Notes: generated from the letters alone by a model not told the origin. Numbered from the stretch's first letter, positions 1-8,592 are shown. The stretch is 64,000 nucleotides of DNA from Umezawaea sp049997955 (GCA_049997955.1 JAEBDY010000007.1:248001-312000); one strand, 5' to 3'. Program-made: numbers and translations.

Positions 1-2295
1 GGTGCCGGTGAAGCAGTCGTCGATGACGGCCGAGCCGATGCCGATCGCCTCGAAGATCTGCGCGCCCGTGTAGGACGCGACCGTGGAGACGCCCATCTTC
101 GACATCGTCTTGCGGACGCCCTTGCCCAGTGCCTTGATCAGGTTCCGGGCGGCGTGGTGCGGGTCGGTGTCGCCGAGCAGGCCGCGCCGGGCCAGGTCCT
201 CCACGGTGCTCATCGCCAGGTACGGGTTCACGGCCTTGGCGCCGTACCCGATCAGCAGGGCCACGTGGTGCACCTCGCGGGCGTCGCCGGACTCCACGAT
301 GAGCCCGACCTGCGTGCGGGTCTTCTCGCGCACCAGGTGGTGGTGCACCGCGCCGGTCAGCAGCAGCGACGGGATCGGCGCCTTCGTCGCGGTCACGCCG
401 CGGTCGGACAGCACGATCACGCGCGCGCCGTCCTCGATGGCCTCCGACACCTCGGAGCGGATCTGGTCCAGCCGGGCCACCAGCGCCGCGCCGCCGCCTC
501 GCACGTCGTACGTGCCGCGGACCGTCACGGCCTGGAACTCACGAAACTCGCCGTCGTCGTTGACGTGCGTGATCTTGGCCAGCTCGTCGTTGTCCAGCAC
601 CGGGAACGGCAGCGTGATGCGCCTGCACGAGTCCGCGTCGGAGATCAGCAGGTTCGGCTCCGAGCCGACCGTGGTCTGCAACGAGGTGATCAGCTCTTCG
701 CGGATCGAGTCCAGCGGTGGGTTGGTCACCTGGGCGAACAGCTGGGTGAAGTAGTCGAACAGCTGCCGCGGCCGGTTCGACAGCGGCGCGAACGGGGCGT
801 CGTTGCCCATCGAGCCGATCGGCTCCGCGCCGGAGGCGGCCATCGGCCGCAGCAGGACGTTCAGCTCCTCCTCGGTGTAGCCGAAGGCCTGCTGGCGCAC
901 CACGAGCGAGGCGTGCGACGGCACCTCGCGCTCCCGCACCGGCAGGTCGTCGAGCGCCACGAGGCCGTCGGCGATCCAGTCGGCGTACGGGTGCGCGGCC
1001 GCCAGTTCGCCCTTGATCTCGTCGTCGTCGATGATCCGGCCCGCCGCGGTGTCCACGAGGAACATGCGGCCCGGCTCCAACCGTCCCTTCCGGACGATGG
1101 TCGCGGGGTCGAACTCCAGCACGCCCGCCTCGCTGCCGAGCACCACGAGCCCGTCCTCGGTCACCCAGTAGCGGGCCGGGCGCAGGCCGTTGCGGTCCAG
1201 CACCGCGCCGATGACCGTGCCGTCGGTGAACGACACCAGCGCGGGCCCGTCCCACGGCTCCATGAGCGTGGCGTGGAACTCGTAGAACGCGCGCCGCGCC
1301 GCGTCCATCTCGGTGTGGTTCTCCCACGCCTCCGGGATCATCATGAGCACCGCGTGCGGCAGCGAACGGCCGCCGAGGTGCAGCATCTCCAGCACCTCGT
1401 CGAACGTCGCCGAGTCGCTGGCGCCGCGGGTGATGACCGGGAAGATCCGGGACAGGTCGCCGTCGATGACGTCGGACGCGAGCGTCGACTCCCTGGCGTC
1501 CATCCAGTTCCGGTTGCCGCGCAACGTGTTGATCTCGCCGTTGTGCGCCACGTACCGGTACGGGTGCGCGAGCGGCCACGACGGGAACGTGTTGGTGGAG
1601 AACCGGGAGTGCACCAGGCCGATGGAGCTGGTGACCCGCTCGTCGGTGAGGTCCGGGAAGAACCTCTCCACCTGGGGCTCGGTCAGCATCCCCTTGTAGA
1701 CGATCGTCCGCGCGGACAGCGACGGGAAGTACACGTCCGCCGCGTGCTCGGCGCGCTTGCGCACGACGAACGCCAACCGCTCCAACGCCAGCCCCTCGAC
1801 GGCCGGGTTGCGCGGTGCGACGAACACCTGGGAGAAGTGCGGCATGGTCGTGGCCGCGGTGGGCCCGACGTGCTCGGTGTCGACCGGGAGGTCGCGCCAG
1901 CCGAGGACCTCCGCGTCCTCCTCCGCCGCGATCCGGGCGATGGTGGCGACGACCTCGGCGCGCTCGCCGGGGTCCACGGGCAGGAACGCCGTCCCCACGG
2001 CGTACCCACCCGCCCCCGGCAGCGCGAAGTCCACGACGTCGCGGTAGAAGTCGTGCGGCACCTGGATCAGGATCCCGGCGCCGTCGCCGGTCTCCGGCTC
2101 CGCGCCCCGAGCACCCCGGTGCTCCAGGTTGCGCAGCGCGATGAGCGCCTTGGACACGATGTCGTGGTTGCGGCGTCCGGCCAGATCGGCGACGAACGCG
2201 ACTCCGCACGCGTCGTGCTCGAACTGCGGGTCGTACAGACCGGGTGTCGAGCTCGGTTGCTGCTGGTGGTGGGTCACAGCCTGCGGCCCTCCCAT
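1..2295 (-). CDS. gltB: Glutamate synthase (GOGAT) large subunit, N-terminal part (gene runs off the left edge)
   Basis: Reading the minus strand from ATG at 2295 gives 765 open codons to the window edge. The protein begins MGGPQAVTHHQQQPSS and shows the class II glutamine amidotransferase start FEHDACGVAFVADL near residue 30; the Cys of CGVAF is the expected N-terminal nucleophile exposed by propeptide removal. Further GOGAT hallmarks follow: LEHRGARGAEPETGDGAG, then HSRFSTNTFPSWPLAHP and NGEINTLRGNRNWM, and later the central domain (FPVLDNDELAKI, LLISDADSC). The enzyme makes two glutamates from glutamine and 2-oxoglutarate with the small subunit. The FMN and Fe-S parts lie outside the window. 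Longer minus and plus frames here (for example 539-2356) are shadows. A direct repeat of GGGCACACGTCG sits just upstream. Confidence 0.95.
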   Translation of the reverse strand, partial: MGGPQAVTHHQQQPSSTPGLYDPQFEHDACGVAFVADLAGRRNHDIVSKALIALRNLEHRGARGAEPETGDGAGILIQVPHDFYRDVVDFALPGAGGYAVGTAFLPVDPGERAEVVATIARIAAEEDAEVLGWRDLPVDTEHVGPTAATTMPHFSQVFVAPRNPAVEGLALERLAFVVRKRAEHAADVYFPSLSARTIVYKGMLTEPQVERFFPDLTDERVTSSIGLVHSRFSTNTFPSWPLAHPYRYVAHNGEINTLRGNRNWMDARESTLASDVIDGDLSRIFPVITRGASDSATFDEVLEMLHLGGRSLPHAVLMMIPEAWENHTEMDAARRAFYEFHATLMEPWDGPALVSFTDGTVIGAVLDRNGLRPARYWVTEDGLVVLGSEAGVLEFDPATIVRKGRLEPGRMFLVDTAAGRIIDDDEIKGELAAAHPYADWIADGLVALDDLPVREREVPSHASLVVRQQAFGYTEEELNVLLRPMAASGAEPIGSMGNDAPFAPLSNRPRQLFDYFTQLFAQVTNPPLDSIREELITSLQTTVGSEPNLLISDADSCRRITLPFPVLDNDELAKITHVNDDGEFREFQAVTVRGTYDVRGGGAALVARLDQIRSEVSEAIEDGARVIVLSDRGVTATKAPIPSLLLTGAVHHHLVREKTRTQVGLIVESGDAREVHHVALLIGYGAKAVNPYLAMSTVEDLARRGLLGDTDPHHAARNLIKALGKGVRKTMSKMGVSTVASYTGAQIFEAIGIGSAVIDDCFTGT

Positions 2296-2311
2296 GGCTA
2301 GTCGCTGATTG

Positions 2312-2338
2312 GGGCACACGTCGTTCGGGCACACGTCG
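2312..2338. repeat. Direct repeat in the gltB upstream region
   Basis: GGGCACACGTCG occurs at 2312-2323 and again at 2327-2338, a 15-bp period, 17-43 bases before the gltB start. It could be a tandem operator for gltB, but I recognise no known regulator consensus. The rest of 2339-2682, between gltB and cobF, holds no gene I can support. Confidence 0.4.
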
Positions 2339-2682
2339 GTGGCCGGTGCCCAGCACGACGAGGTGTCGTGGGCACGGCCTGTGCGGTACAGCGGAACGTT
2401 CGGCTAACTACAGGTGGTGACCGCACGCCGTTGTGCGGGAGGCACTGCGTGGGCTTGCGCACGCGGCCGGATGGCGGATCGTGGTGCGCCCTGGTGTTGC
2501 GCCGGGGGTGACCCGGTCTTGTGACGATAGTGTGAATTCGTCGTTATGGCTCTAGTCCATCCAGGGCTCGTGGGAAATCACACCCTGTGTTGACTTTTTC
2601 GTGGTAGCCGGACCGGATTCCAGGCTGGACCGAATGGCCCACGCCCCGGTGTTCCGGCAGGTAGCCCGCGGGAAGTAGGGGT

Positions 2683-3435
2683 TCAGCGCTTGCGGCGCAG
2701 CAGGTAGGTGTCCATGATCCAGCCCTTGCGCTCCCGCGCCTCGGCGCGGGTCGCCACGATCCGCTCGCCGACCTCGTGGAGCGGGCCCGAGATGAGCAGT
2801 TCGTCCGGTGTGCCCACGTACGCGCCCCAGTAGATGTCCACGTCCTGGTCCACCCCGGTGAACGAGTTGTGCGCGTCCAGCATGACCACGACGTCGTCCA
2901 CGTCGTCCGGGAAGCCCTCGGCGAGGCGTCGACCGGTGGTGATCTGCACGGGCCGCCCGACCCGGTTGAGGCTCGTCCGGTGCTTCGCGACCAGCGCCTG
3001 CACGCTGGTGATGCCGGGAACCACCTCGTGGTCGAACTCCACGCCGCCGCGCGCCAGGATGTCCTCGACGATGGCCAGCGTGCTGTCGTAGAGGGCCGGG
3101 TCGCCCCACACCAGGAAAGCGCCCGTCTGCCCGTCCGCCAGCTCGGTGCGGATGAGGTCCTCGCACACGTCCGCACGGCGGCGGCGCCAGTCGTGCACGG
3201 CCTCGGCGTACGCGGGGGTCGTCCGGTCGCGCTCGGGGTCGCGCGCCTCCACGACGCGGTAGGTCCTGTCGACGTGCCGGTCCAGGATCTCCTGGCGCAC
3301 GTCCACCAGGTCCTGCTTGACCTCGCCCTTGTCGAGGACGAAGAACACGTCGACCCGGTTGAGCGCCTTGACCGCCTGGATGGTGACGTGGTCGGGGTCG
3401 CCCGCGCCGATGCCGATGAGGAGGATCTGCTTCAC
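2683..3435 (-). CDS. cobF: Precorrin-6A synthase (deacetylating) CobF
   Basis: The GTG at 3435 starts MKQILLIGIGAGDPDHVTIQAVKAL, the tetrapyrrole methylase N-terminus with its GxGxGDP SAM-binding loop. It gives 250 aa, the usual CobF length; the upstream in-frame extension is low-complexity Arg/Ala and is not coding. Other family segments are LDKGEVKQDL, GAFLVWGDPALYDST, VVPGITSVQALVAKH and WGAYVGTPDELLISG. In the aerobic cobalamin pathway CobF methylates precorrin-5 at C1 with loss of acetate. No other cob gene is in the window, so it is an isolated member here. A small membrane protein lies upstream on the same strand. Confidence 0.93.
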   Translation of the reverse strand: MKQILLIGIGAGDPDHVTIQAVKALNRVDVFFVLDKGEVKQDLVDVRQEILDRHVDRTYRVVEARDPERDRTTPAYAEAVHDWRRRRADVCEDLIRTELADGQTGAFLVWGDPALYDSTLAIVEDILARGGVEFDHEVVPGITSVQALVAKHRTSLNRVGRPVQITTGRRLAEGFPDDVDDVVVMLDAHNSFTGVDQDVDIYWGAYVGTPDELLISGPLHEVGERIVATRAEARERKGWIMDTYLLRRKR

Positions 3436-3467
3436 GGTCCGGAGTCTGCCGGCTCCGGACGACGCGG

Positions 3468-3671
3468 CTACCCGTGCTCGCCGACGGCGGCGCGCACGCA
3501 CCCGGCCGCGGCGAGCAGCAGCGTGGCCGCGAGCACGGCGGACCACGCCGTCGCCGACGTGATCGCGATGGCGATGTTGGTCAGCCCCGTGATCGCGAAC
3601 AAGACAGCGGGCACCAACCAAGCACGGTGGTAACCCTGGGTGACTTCGTATCTCACCGACTGGTCGATCAT
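3468..3671 (-). CDS. Small two-helix membrane protein, unknown function
   Basis: A 67-aa protein starting MIDQSVRYEVTQGYHRAWLV. The start is set by GGAGG seven bases before ATG at 3671; the upstream in-frame extension has no such site. Two hydrophobic segments follow (about residues 18-38 and 42-62), separated by a short turn, which suggests a hairpin membrane protein with a basic N-terminus on the cytoplasmic side. I do not recognise a family. It lies 32 bases upstream of cobF on the same strand and may be cotranscribed, but nothing in it suggests a cobalamin role. Confidence 0.65.
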   Translation of the reverse strand: MIDQSVRYEVTQGYHRAWLVPAVLFAITGLTNIAIAITSATAWSAVLAATLLLAAAGCVRAAVGEHG

Positions 3672-3787
3672 GGCGCACCTCCAACGTCCTGTGACGCGCA
3701 TATCGGCGGCACGCCGAGCCGGGTTACCCACTTCGGCCCCGCTTCACGCTCCTTTCCGACGAGCGGTTGGTTTGGTGAGCCGGACGG

Positions 3788-4963
3788 TCATGCCTTGTCG
3801 AGCCTGGGGAAGGCGACCTCCCTGAGGAGCAGCAGCACGGCCGCTGCCAGGGGAATTGCGACGATTGCTCCAATTACGCCCAGGAGGGTCCCTCCAATGA
3901 GGACGGCGGCGACCGTGACGACGTCGGGGACCTGGACCACACGTCCCATGACCTTCGGCGCGAGGAGGTAGTTCTCCACCGCCTGGTAAACGATGAAGAA
4001 CACGGCTGTCGCGATGCCTACGGGGAGTGACACGGTGAGGGCGATCAGGCTCACGACCACCGCCGCGATGGTCGCCCCGACGGCCGGGATGAGGTCCAGG
4101 ATCATCACCCCGATGGAGAGCAGCAGCGCGTACGGGATGCCGAGGGCGATCAGCCAGATGAACGTCACACCGCCCGCGATGAGCGAGATCAGCACGTTGC
4201 CCAGCACGTAGCCGCCGATGCGGGCGAACATCTGGTCGCCGATCAGGATCGCGCGCGGCCTGCGGGAACTGGGCACGAACCGGTACATCGTGCGGCGGAT
4301 CGCGGGCAGGTAGCCGAGGAAGTACGCGGTGAGGATCAGCGCGATCACCGTGTTGGTCAGCACCCCGAACACCATCCGACCCGCTCCCAGGATCCCGTTC
4401 ATCAGGGTCTCCTGGTTCGTGCTGAGCAGTTCCTGCAACCGTTCCTGCACGTTGAACCGGGTGTCCAGCTCGGAGAACCACGAGCCCTTCGAGGTCAGGT
4501 CCCTCAGGTAGTCCGGTGCGCGGGACGCGAACTGCGTCGCCTGGTCCACCAGCGGGGTGATCGCCATGACCAGGAACCCGACGAACACGGCGACCAGCGT
4601 CATCAGCACCGCCGAGACCGCCGCGCCGCGGGGCCACCCGCGCTTCGCGAGCCACGACACCGCCGGTTCGAGGCCCACGGCGAGGAAGAACGCCAGCCCG
4701 ATGAGGACCAGCACGTCCAGCGTGCCCAGCACGAGCTGGGTGAGCGCGTAGGTGACGGCCACCCCGGCCGCGGCCGCCATCCCGACGAAGAACGGGGAGC
4801 GGCGGTTGAGCGGCCGGCCGGGACGGCCCATCGGGCGCTCGTCGCTGCGCATCCGCTCCGCCTCGGCCTCCGCGTCGGCGATCGGCCCCTCGTCTTCCTC
4901 GTCGTGGGGTTGCGCCACCAGGTCGTGGTGCGCGTTCGCGGCGTCGTCAGCAGAATCGGACAT
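3788..4963 (-). CDS. AI-2E family transporter (PF01594-type permease)
   Basis: The protein of 391 aa begins MSDSADDAANAHHD, with an acidic cytoplasmic tail of about 65 residues before the first membrane helix. It then shows the AI-2E/PerM pattern: two N-terminal helices (FFVGMAAAAGVAVTYAL, VLVLIGLAFFLAVGLEPAVSWL), a third helix, a long soluble segment (about 165-230), and a C-terminal bundle with YFLGYLPAIRRTMYRFVP, LGIPYALLLSIGVMILDLIPAVGATIAA and QAVENYLLAPKVMGRVVQVP. The last two are diagnostic family motifs. Substrates of actinobacterial members are mostly unknown; some homologues are Na+/H+ antiporters, so the AI-2E name is not a functional claim. It diverges from the dioxygenase fossil at 5049. 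Confidence 0.92.
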   Translation of the reverse strand: MSDSADDAANAHHDLVAQPHDEEDEGPIADAEAEAERMRSDERPMGRPGRPLNRRSPFFVGMAAAAGVAVTYALTQLVLGTLDVLVLIGLAFFLAVGLEPAVSWLAKRGWPRGAAVSAVLMTLVAVFVGFLVMAITPLVDQATQFASRAPDYLRDLTSKGSWFSELDTRFNVQERLQELLSTNQETLMNGILGAGRMVFGVLTNTVIALILTAYFLGYLPAIRRTMYRFVPSSRRPRAILIGDQMFARIGGYVLGNVLISLIAGGVTFIWLIALGIPYALLLSIGVMILDLIPAVGATIAAVVVSLIALTVSLPVGIATAVFFIVYQAVENYLLAPKVMGRVVQVPDVVTVAAVLIGGTLLGVIGAIVAIPLAAAVLLLLREVAFPRLDKA

Positions 4964-5048
4964 GGCGCCCGGATGCCCTGGCGGAACGCACAGAAAACCT
5001 ACAGGTACCCCACAGGTCCTGCCGGTTCCAGCCACGGGAGTCGGTGCC

Positions 5049-5430
5049 ATGAGCGGACGCGCGCCAGACCACGACCGGGGCTTCGCCTTCGACCTCGCGA
5101 CCCTGAACCGGCGGCGCGGGCCCCGCCACCCTCGTCGGCTGCCGCTCCGCCGTCCGCGGCGTGCGCCACCGCGCAGGGCGTGCCGCTGACCATCCAGCGG
5201 GACTGCGAGGCCTACGCGGGCGCCGCCGTCTACCTGTGGCACTGCGACCGCGACGGCAACTGCTCGATGTACTTCCGTCTACGCCACCGACGGGTACGGC
5301 GCGAGCGTGCGGAACCTGGCGTCCACCTCGCTGGAGTCCGACGTGGTGTTCCGCGACACCCAGCTCGCGACCGTGACCGGCGACGTCGCGTCCGGGTGCA
5401 CCGCGACCCTCGTCGTGGGGGGCCAGCCGG
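5049..5430 (+). pseudogene. Fossil intradiol ring-cleavage dioxygenase (secreted, protocatechuate 3,4-dioxygenase-like)
   Basis: Pieces in several frames line up in order with an actinobacterial Tat-exported intradiol dioxygenase. The N-terminus MSGRAPDHDRGFAFDLATLNRRR (5049 on) carries the twin-Arg region. The pieces SSAAAPPSAACA, AQGVPLTIQ and YAGAAVYLWHCDRDGNCSMY follow (about 5130-5275), and after a frame change near 5278 come VYATDGYGASVRNLASTSLESDVVFRDT and QLATVTGDVASGCTATLVV. The joints sit where family members have extra sequence, so several internal deletions occurred. The catalytic middle with the Tyr/His iron ligands (WPHIHFEVY in relatives) is gone. The protein cannot be functional. 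Its last frame reads without a stop straight into the VIT gene. Confidence 0.8.
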
Positions 5431-5480
5431 CCCGGGACGTGCGCGGGCGAGCCGGCGGGTCGGCGTGCTTTGATCACCGC

Positions 5481-6185
5481 GTGGCCCATCCAGGAGAACC
5501 CCACCACGACGGCCTGGCAGGCAGGCTGAACTGGTTGCGGGCCGGTGTCCTCGGCGCCAACGACGGGATCGTGTCGACGGCGGGCCTGGTGGTCGGCGTC
5601 GCGGGCGCGACGACGGACCGGACGGCGATCCTCGCGGCGGGCGTGGCGGGTCTGGTCGCCGGGTCCCTGTCCATGGCGGGCGGCGAGTACGTGTCGGTCA
5701 GCACCCAGCGCGACGGCGAACGCGCGGCGCTGGACCAGGAGCGGCGGGAGCTGCGGGACATGCCCGCCGAAGAGGAACGGGAACTCGCGGCCATCTACGA
5801 GGACAAGGGCCTGTCGGCGGAGCTGGCGGCCGAGGTCGCCGCGGAGCTGACGGAGAAGGACGCGTTCCGCGCGCACGCCGAGGCCGAGCTGCAGATCGAC
5901 CCGGACAACCTGACCAGCCCGTGGCAGGCCGCGTGGGCGTCGCTGGTGGCGTTCGCGCTCGGCGCGCTGATCCCGGTCGTGGCGATCACGGCCCCGCCCA
6001 CCCCGTGGCGGGTCTGGACGTGCGTGGTGGCGGTGCTGGTCGGGCTGGTCGCGACGGGTCTCGTCAGCGCGCGGCTCGGCGGGGGCGAACCGCGGCGGGC
6101 GGTCGTGCGGAACGTCGTGATGGGCGCGCTGACGATGGTGGTGACCTACTTCACCGGCGTCCTGTTCGGTGTCGCCGTCGGTTAA
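5481..6185 (+). CDS. VIT1/CCC1 family transporter (predicted Fe2+/Mn2+ transporter)
   Basis: From the GTG at 5481 (VAHPGEPHHDGLAGRLNWLRAGVLGANDGIVSTAGLVVGVAGA) the protein is 234 aa, the normal length. The first helix carries the family signature NWLRAGVLGANDGIVSTAGLVVGV; a helix with AGSLSMAGGEYVSVSTQRD follows, then a cytoplasmic acidic helix pair (about 85-140, QERRELRDMPAEEERELAAIY) like the metal-binding domain of plant VIT1, and three C-terminal helices. The open frame extends to 5307 upstream, but that part is dioxygenase debris. The likely role is export or storage-linked transport of divalent iron or manganese. It is followed 13 bases on by an SRPBCC gene, probably cotranscribed. Confidence 0.9.
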   Translation: MAHPGEPHHDGLAGRLNWLRAGVLGANDGIVSTAGLVVGVAGATTDRTAILAAGVAGLVAGSLSMAGGEYVSVSTQRDGERAALDQERRELRDMPAEEERELAAIYEDKGLSAELAAEVAAELTEKDAFRAHAEAELQIDPDNLTSPWQAAWASLVAFALGALIPVVAITAPPTPWRVWTCVVAVLVGLVATGLVSARLGGGEPRRAVVRNVVMGALTMVVTYFTGVLFGVAVG

Positions 6186-6198
6186 CGGGAGGAAGCAC

Positions 6199-6654
6199 GT
6201 GGAAGAGGTTCGCAAGGTCGACACGGGAACGCGGACGGTGACCCGCCAGGTGGTGGTGAACGCCCCGGCGGAGGCGCTGTTCGCGATGCTCGCCGACCCC
6301 GGCAGGCACGGCGAGGTCGACGGGTCGGGCACCGTCCTGAGCGGTGTGCGCGGCCCGGATCGGCTCAGCGAGGGCGCGGAGTTCTCCGTGGCCATGAAGA
6401 TGTACGGCGTCCCGTACCGCATCACCAGCCGCGTGACGGCGTTCGAGGACGGCAGGCTGATCGAGTGGCGCCACCCGATGGGCCACCTCTGGCGGTGGAC
6501 GTTCGAGGAGCACGAAGGCCGCACGACGGTGACGGAGACGTTTGACTACACCGGCTCGCGCGCGCCGAAGGTGCTGGAACTGCTGAGGATGCCCGCGTTG
6601 AACGCGAAGGGCATCAAGGCCACGCTCACCGGGCTGCGGGAGCGGTTCGAGTAG
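6199..6654 (+). CDS. SRPBCC (polyketide cyclase/START-like) family protein
   Basis: The GTG at 6199 is preceded by GGGAGG with a 5-base spacer, giving MEEVRKVDTGTRTVTRQVVVNAPAEALFAMLADPGRHGEVDGSGTV, 151 aa. An ATG 30 bases earlier is in frame but overlaps the upstream gene and lacks a ribosome site. The helix-grip pattern is clear: the N-terminal strand with APAEALFAMLADPGRH, the central strands (MKMYGVPYRITSRVTAFEDGRLIEWRHPMG) and a long C-terminal helix (LELLRMPALNAKGIKATLTGLRERFE). Such proteins bind hydrophobic ligands; nothing here assigns a substrate. A strong terminator hairpin follows at 6664. Confidence 0.85.
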   Translation: MEEVRKVDTGTRTVTRQVVVNAPAEALFAMLADPGRHGEVDGSGTVLSGVRGPDRLSEGAEFSVAMKMYGVPYRITSRVTAFEDGRLIEWRHPMGHLWRWTFEEHEGRTTVTETFDYTGSRAPKVLELLRMPALNAKGIKATLTGLRERFE

Positions 6655-6663
6655 CCGACCGGT

Positions 6664-6686
6664 GGGAGGCCGCCAACCGGCCTCCC
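6664..6686 (+). terminator. Hairpin terminator after the SRPBCC gene
   Basis: GGGAGGCCG pairs perfectly with CGGCCTCCC around the loop CCAAC, 10 bases after the stop codon at 6654. No T tract follows, as is usual for actinobacterial terminators. Confidence 0.75.
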
Positions 6687-6780
6687 GCTCCTTCGGCCGT
6701 CGAAGCGGCCGTCCTTCACCGCTGACAGGAACCGCTCGGCGGTGCGCCAAGCGGAACGGGTGAGGTCGAGCGAACCGAAC

Positions 6781-6812
6781 GGTCTCGCGGCGACCGCGGT
6801 CGCCGCGAGACC
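6781..6812 (-). terminator. Hairpin terminator after the VOC gene
   Basis: GGTCTCGCGGCGACC pairs perfectly over 15 bases with GGTCGCCGCGAGACC across a 2-base loop, just beyond the stop of the minus-strand gene at 6820. It is also well placed to isolate the convergent SRPBCC gene. Confidence 0.8.
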
Positions 6813-6819
6813 ACCGGGT

Positions 6820-7230
6820 CTACGAGGCCCGTGAACGTTCCGGCACGTCGTCGTAGCGGGCGGTCAGGACTTCGAGCATGTGCCCGTCCGGGCCGCGGAA
6901 GTACAGCCTGCGACCGGTTCCGTCGCCGTTGACGACCCCGACCTCGTCGGGCCTCGACCCCGGCGGGTCGGCGGTGCAGGGCGTCTCCTCGGCGTCGAAC
7001 CTCGATCGGATCCGGTCGAAGTGCTCGTCCGCGACGAGGAAGGCGTAGTGCTGGGGCTGGATCTCCACGGGCGGCGCGGCGAAGTTGACGATGGCGTGGT
7101 CGTCGAGCTGCACGGACTGGAAGAAGCCGTTCTCCCACGGTTCCCGCAGTTCGAGGAGGTCCACGAAGTAGCGGGCGGCCGTGTCCCGATCGGACACGGG
7201 GATGATCAGGTGGTGCAACGAGGCCGACAT
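6820..7230 (-). CDS. VOC (glyoxalase/bleomycin-resistance fold) family protein
   Basis: The protein of 136 aa starts MSASLHHLIIPVSDRDTAARYFVDLLEL; AGGGAAACCTC lies before ATG at 7230, which favours this start over one 12 codons earlier. The two beta-alpha-beta-beta-beta modules are visible: an N-terminal HHLIIPVSD strand with a possible metal-ligand His, and a C-terminal half with RRLYFRGPDGHMLEVLTARYD, where GPDGHMLEV is the usual VOC C-terminal strand carrying the metal-ligand Glu. Members include dioxygenases, lyases and resistance proteins. No substrate can be named. Confidence 0.85.
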   Translation of the reverse strand: MSASLHHLIIPVSDRDTAARYFVDLLELREPWENGFFQSVQLDDHAIVNFAAPPVEIQPQHYAFLVADEHFDRIRSRFDAEETPCTADPPGSRPDEVGVVNGDGTGRRLYFRGPDGHMLEVLTARYDDVPERSRAS

Positions 7231-7333
7231 GAGGTTTCCCTGTCGTTGTGCCACCTCCATCACCACGGCACTTCGCCGCGGCCGGACGCGATGGCACGTG
7301 GCCGAAGACCCTAGCGGCGCGAGCGCGGAGGGA

Positions 7334-7891
7334 TCAACCCGCTTCGGTGATCTTCCAGCGGGGGCCGTCCTGCCAGTTCGCCTCCAGCTTCGACTTCTCC
7401 GCCGGGCTCGTGAACTCGACCACCAGGGTCGTGCCCGCGGGCTGCTGGACGGACACCGCGAACCCCTGCCGCGGTGTCGCCGAGATCGTCTGCACCGAGT
7501 CCGAGGCGAACCGGACGGCGACCTCGCCGCCGTCCAGCTGGAAGCTGCGGATGTACACCTGCTTCCCGTTCTCCTCGACCCAACTGCCCTCGGTGGACGC
7601 CAGGCGGGCGGGCGGCGAGGCCGAAGTGGACGACGTCGTCGAGGAGGTCGACGACGAGGTCGACGGGGCGGAGGACGAGGTGGAGGCGGTGGGTTTTGGC
7701 GTGGTGGTCGTGGTCGTGGCGCTCGGGGTGGCGCTGCTGGCCACGAGGGTTTGACCGGTCACCACCTGGGGCCGCTGCTGGACCCCGGCGTCGAGCACGG
7801 AGCGGACGCCGAGCCAGGACAGCGCCACGGCCACGGCCGTCGATGCCAGCCAAGCCGCGATGTACCGGATGCCATGTGCCACGGGTGGCAT
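7334..7891 (-). CDS. Membrane-anchored Ser/Thr-rich protein beside a two-component system
   Basis: A 185-aa protein: a short N-terminus, one hydrophobic segment (about 10-30, YIAAWLASTAVAVALSWLGV), then a Ser/Thr/Pro linker with runs of T and S (about 50-95), and a C-terminal domain of about 85 residues with alternating strands (QVYIRSFQLDGGEVAVRFAS, GTTLVVEFTSPAEKSKLEANWQDGPRW). Topology suggests a cytoplasmic start and an outer domain. It is divergent from the response regulator at 7912 with only 20 bases between the start codons, so a shared control region is likely and it may belong to that system's regulon or sensing. I do not recognise the domain. Confidence 0.65.
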   Translation of the reverse strand: MPPVAHGIRYIAAWLASTAVAVALSWLGVRSVLDAGVQQRPQVVTGQTLVASSATPSATTTTTTPKPTASTSSSAPSTSSSTSSTTSSTSASPPARLASTEGSWVEENGKQVYIRSFQLDGGEVAVRFASDSVQTISATPRQGFAVSVQQPAGTTLVVEFTSPAEKSKLEANWQDGPRWKITEAG

Positions 7892-7911
7892 CCTGCCAGT
7901 ACCTTCCTCCC

Positions 7912-8592
7912 ATGCCTTCGGTGCTGCTCGTGGAGGACGATCCGGTGGTGCGGTCGGCCGTGACCAGGGCCCTCACCGCACTCGGCAACGCGGTGACCCC
8001 GGTCGGGACCGCGCTGGACGCGTTGCGGGAGATCACGTCCGGCACGTTCGACGTGGTCGTGCTGGACCTCGGTCTGCCGGACATGGACGGCGGCGACGCG
8101 CTGCGGATGATGCGCGGCGTGTGCGACGTGCCCGTAATCGTGGCGACGGCGCGCGACGACGAGACGGAGATCGTGCGCCTGCTGAACGCGGGCGCGGACG
8201 ACTACCTGGTGAAGCCGTTCTCCAGCGACCACCTGGCCGCGCGCCTGGCCGCGGTGCTGCGACGGGCCAGGCGCGACGACGCGAACGAGCCGCTGCGGGT
8301 CGGCGAGCTGGTGGTGGACCTGGAGCGGCGCGAGGCGTCGCTGGGATCGCGGACGCTGGCGTTGACGCGCAAGGAGTTCGACCTGCTCGCGTACCTCGCG
8401 GCCCGCGAGGGCAAGGTCGTGCCGCGCGCCGAGCTGCTGTCGAACCTGTGGAACATGCCGGGCAACCAGGACGACCAGACACTGGACGTGCACCTGTCGT
8501 GGCTGCGGCGCAAGCTCGGTGAACGCGCCGCGGCGCCCCGCTACCTGCACACCGTCCGCGGTGTCGGCTTCAAGCTGACGGCGGCTGGGTGA
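7912..8592 (+). CDS. OmpR/PhoB-family response regulator
   Basis: The protein of 226 aa has a receiver domain with the acidic pair Asp9-Asp10 (LLVEDDP), phospho-acceptor Asp52 (VVVLDLGLPDMDGG), Thr79 and Lys101 (YLVKPF). The C-terminal winged helix follows (ALTRKEFDLLAYLAAREGKVVPRAELLSNLW, TLDVHLSWLRRKLGE, LHTVRGVGFKL). ATG at 7912 is the natural start. The downstream histidine kinase overlaps by GTGA, so the two are translationally coupled partners. The signal and targets are unknown; the divergent membrane protein gene is a candidate target. Confidence 0.93.
   Translation: MPSVLLVEDDPVVRSAVTRALTALGNAVTPVGTALDALREITSGTFDVVVLDLGLPDMDGGDALRMMRGVCDVPVIVATARDDETEIVRLLNAGADDYLVKPFSSDHLAARLAAVLRRARRDDANEPLRVGELVVDLERREASLGSRTLALTRKEFDLLAYLAAREGKVVPRAELLSNLWNMPGNQDDQTLDVHLSWLRRKLGERAAAPRYLHTVRGVGFKLTAAG

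Noticed and set aside
154..2301. Long plus-strand open frame of about 715 codons opposite gltB
   Set aside because: It is the antisense shadow of the GOGAT gene: Arg/His/Val-rich, with no domain or ribosome site.
5307..5480. N-terminal extension of the VIT transporter
   Set aside because: The residues encoded there match the C-terminus of intradiol dioxygenases, not the transporter family.
4947..6524. 525-codon minus frame across the dioxygenase fossil and VIT gene
   Set aside because: Antisense to two clearly coded plus-strand genes, with no family features.
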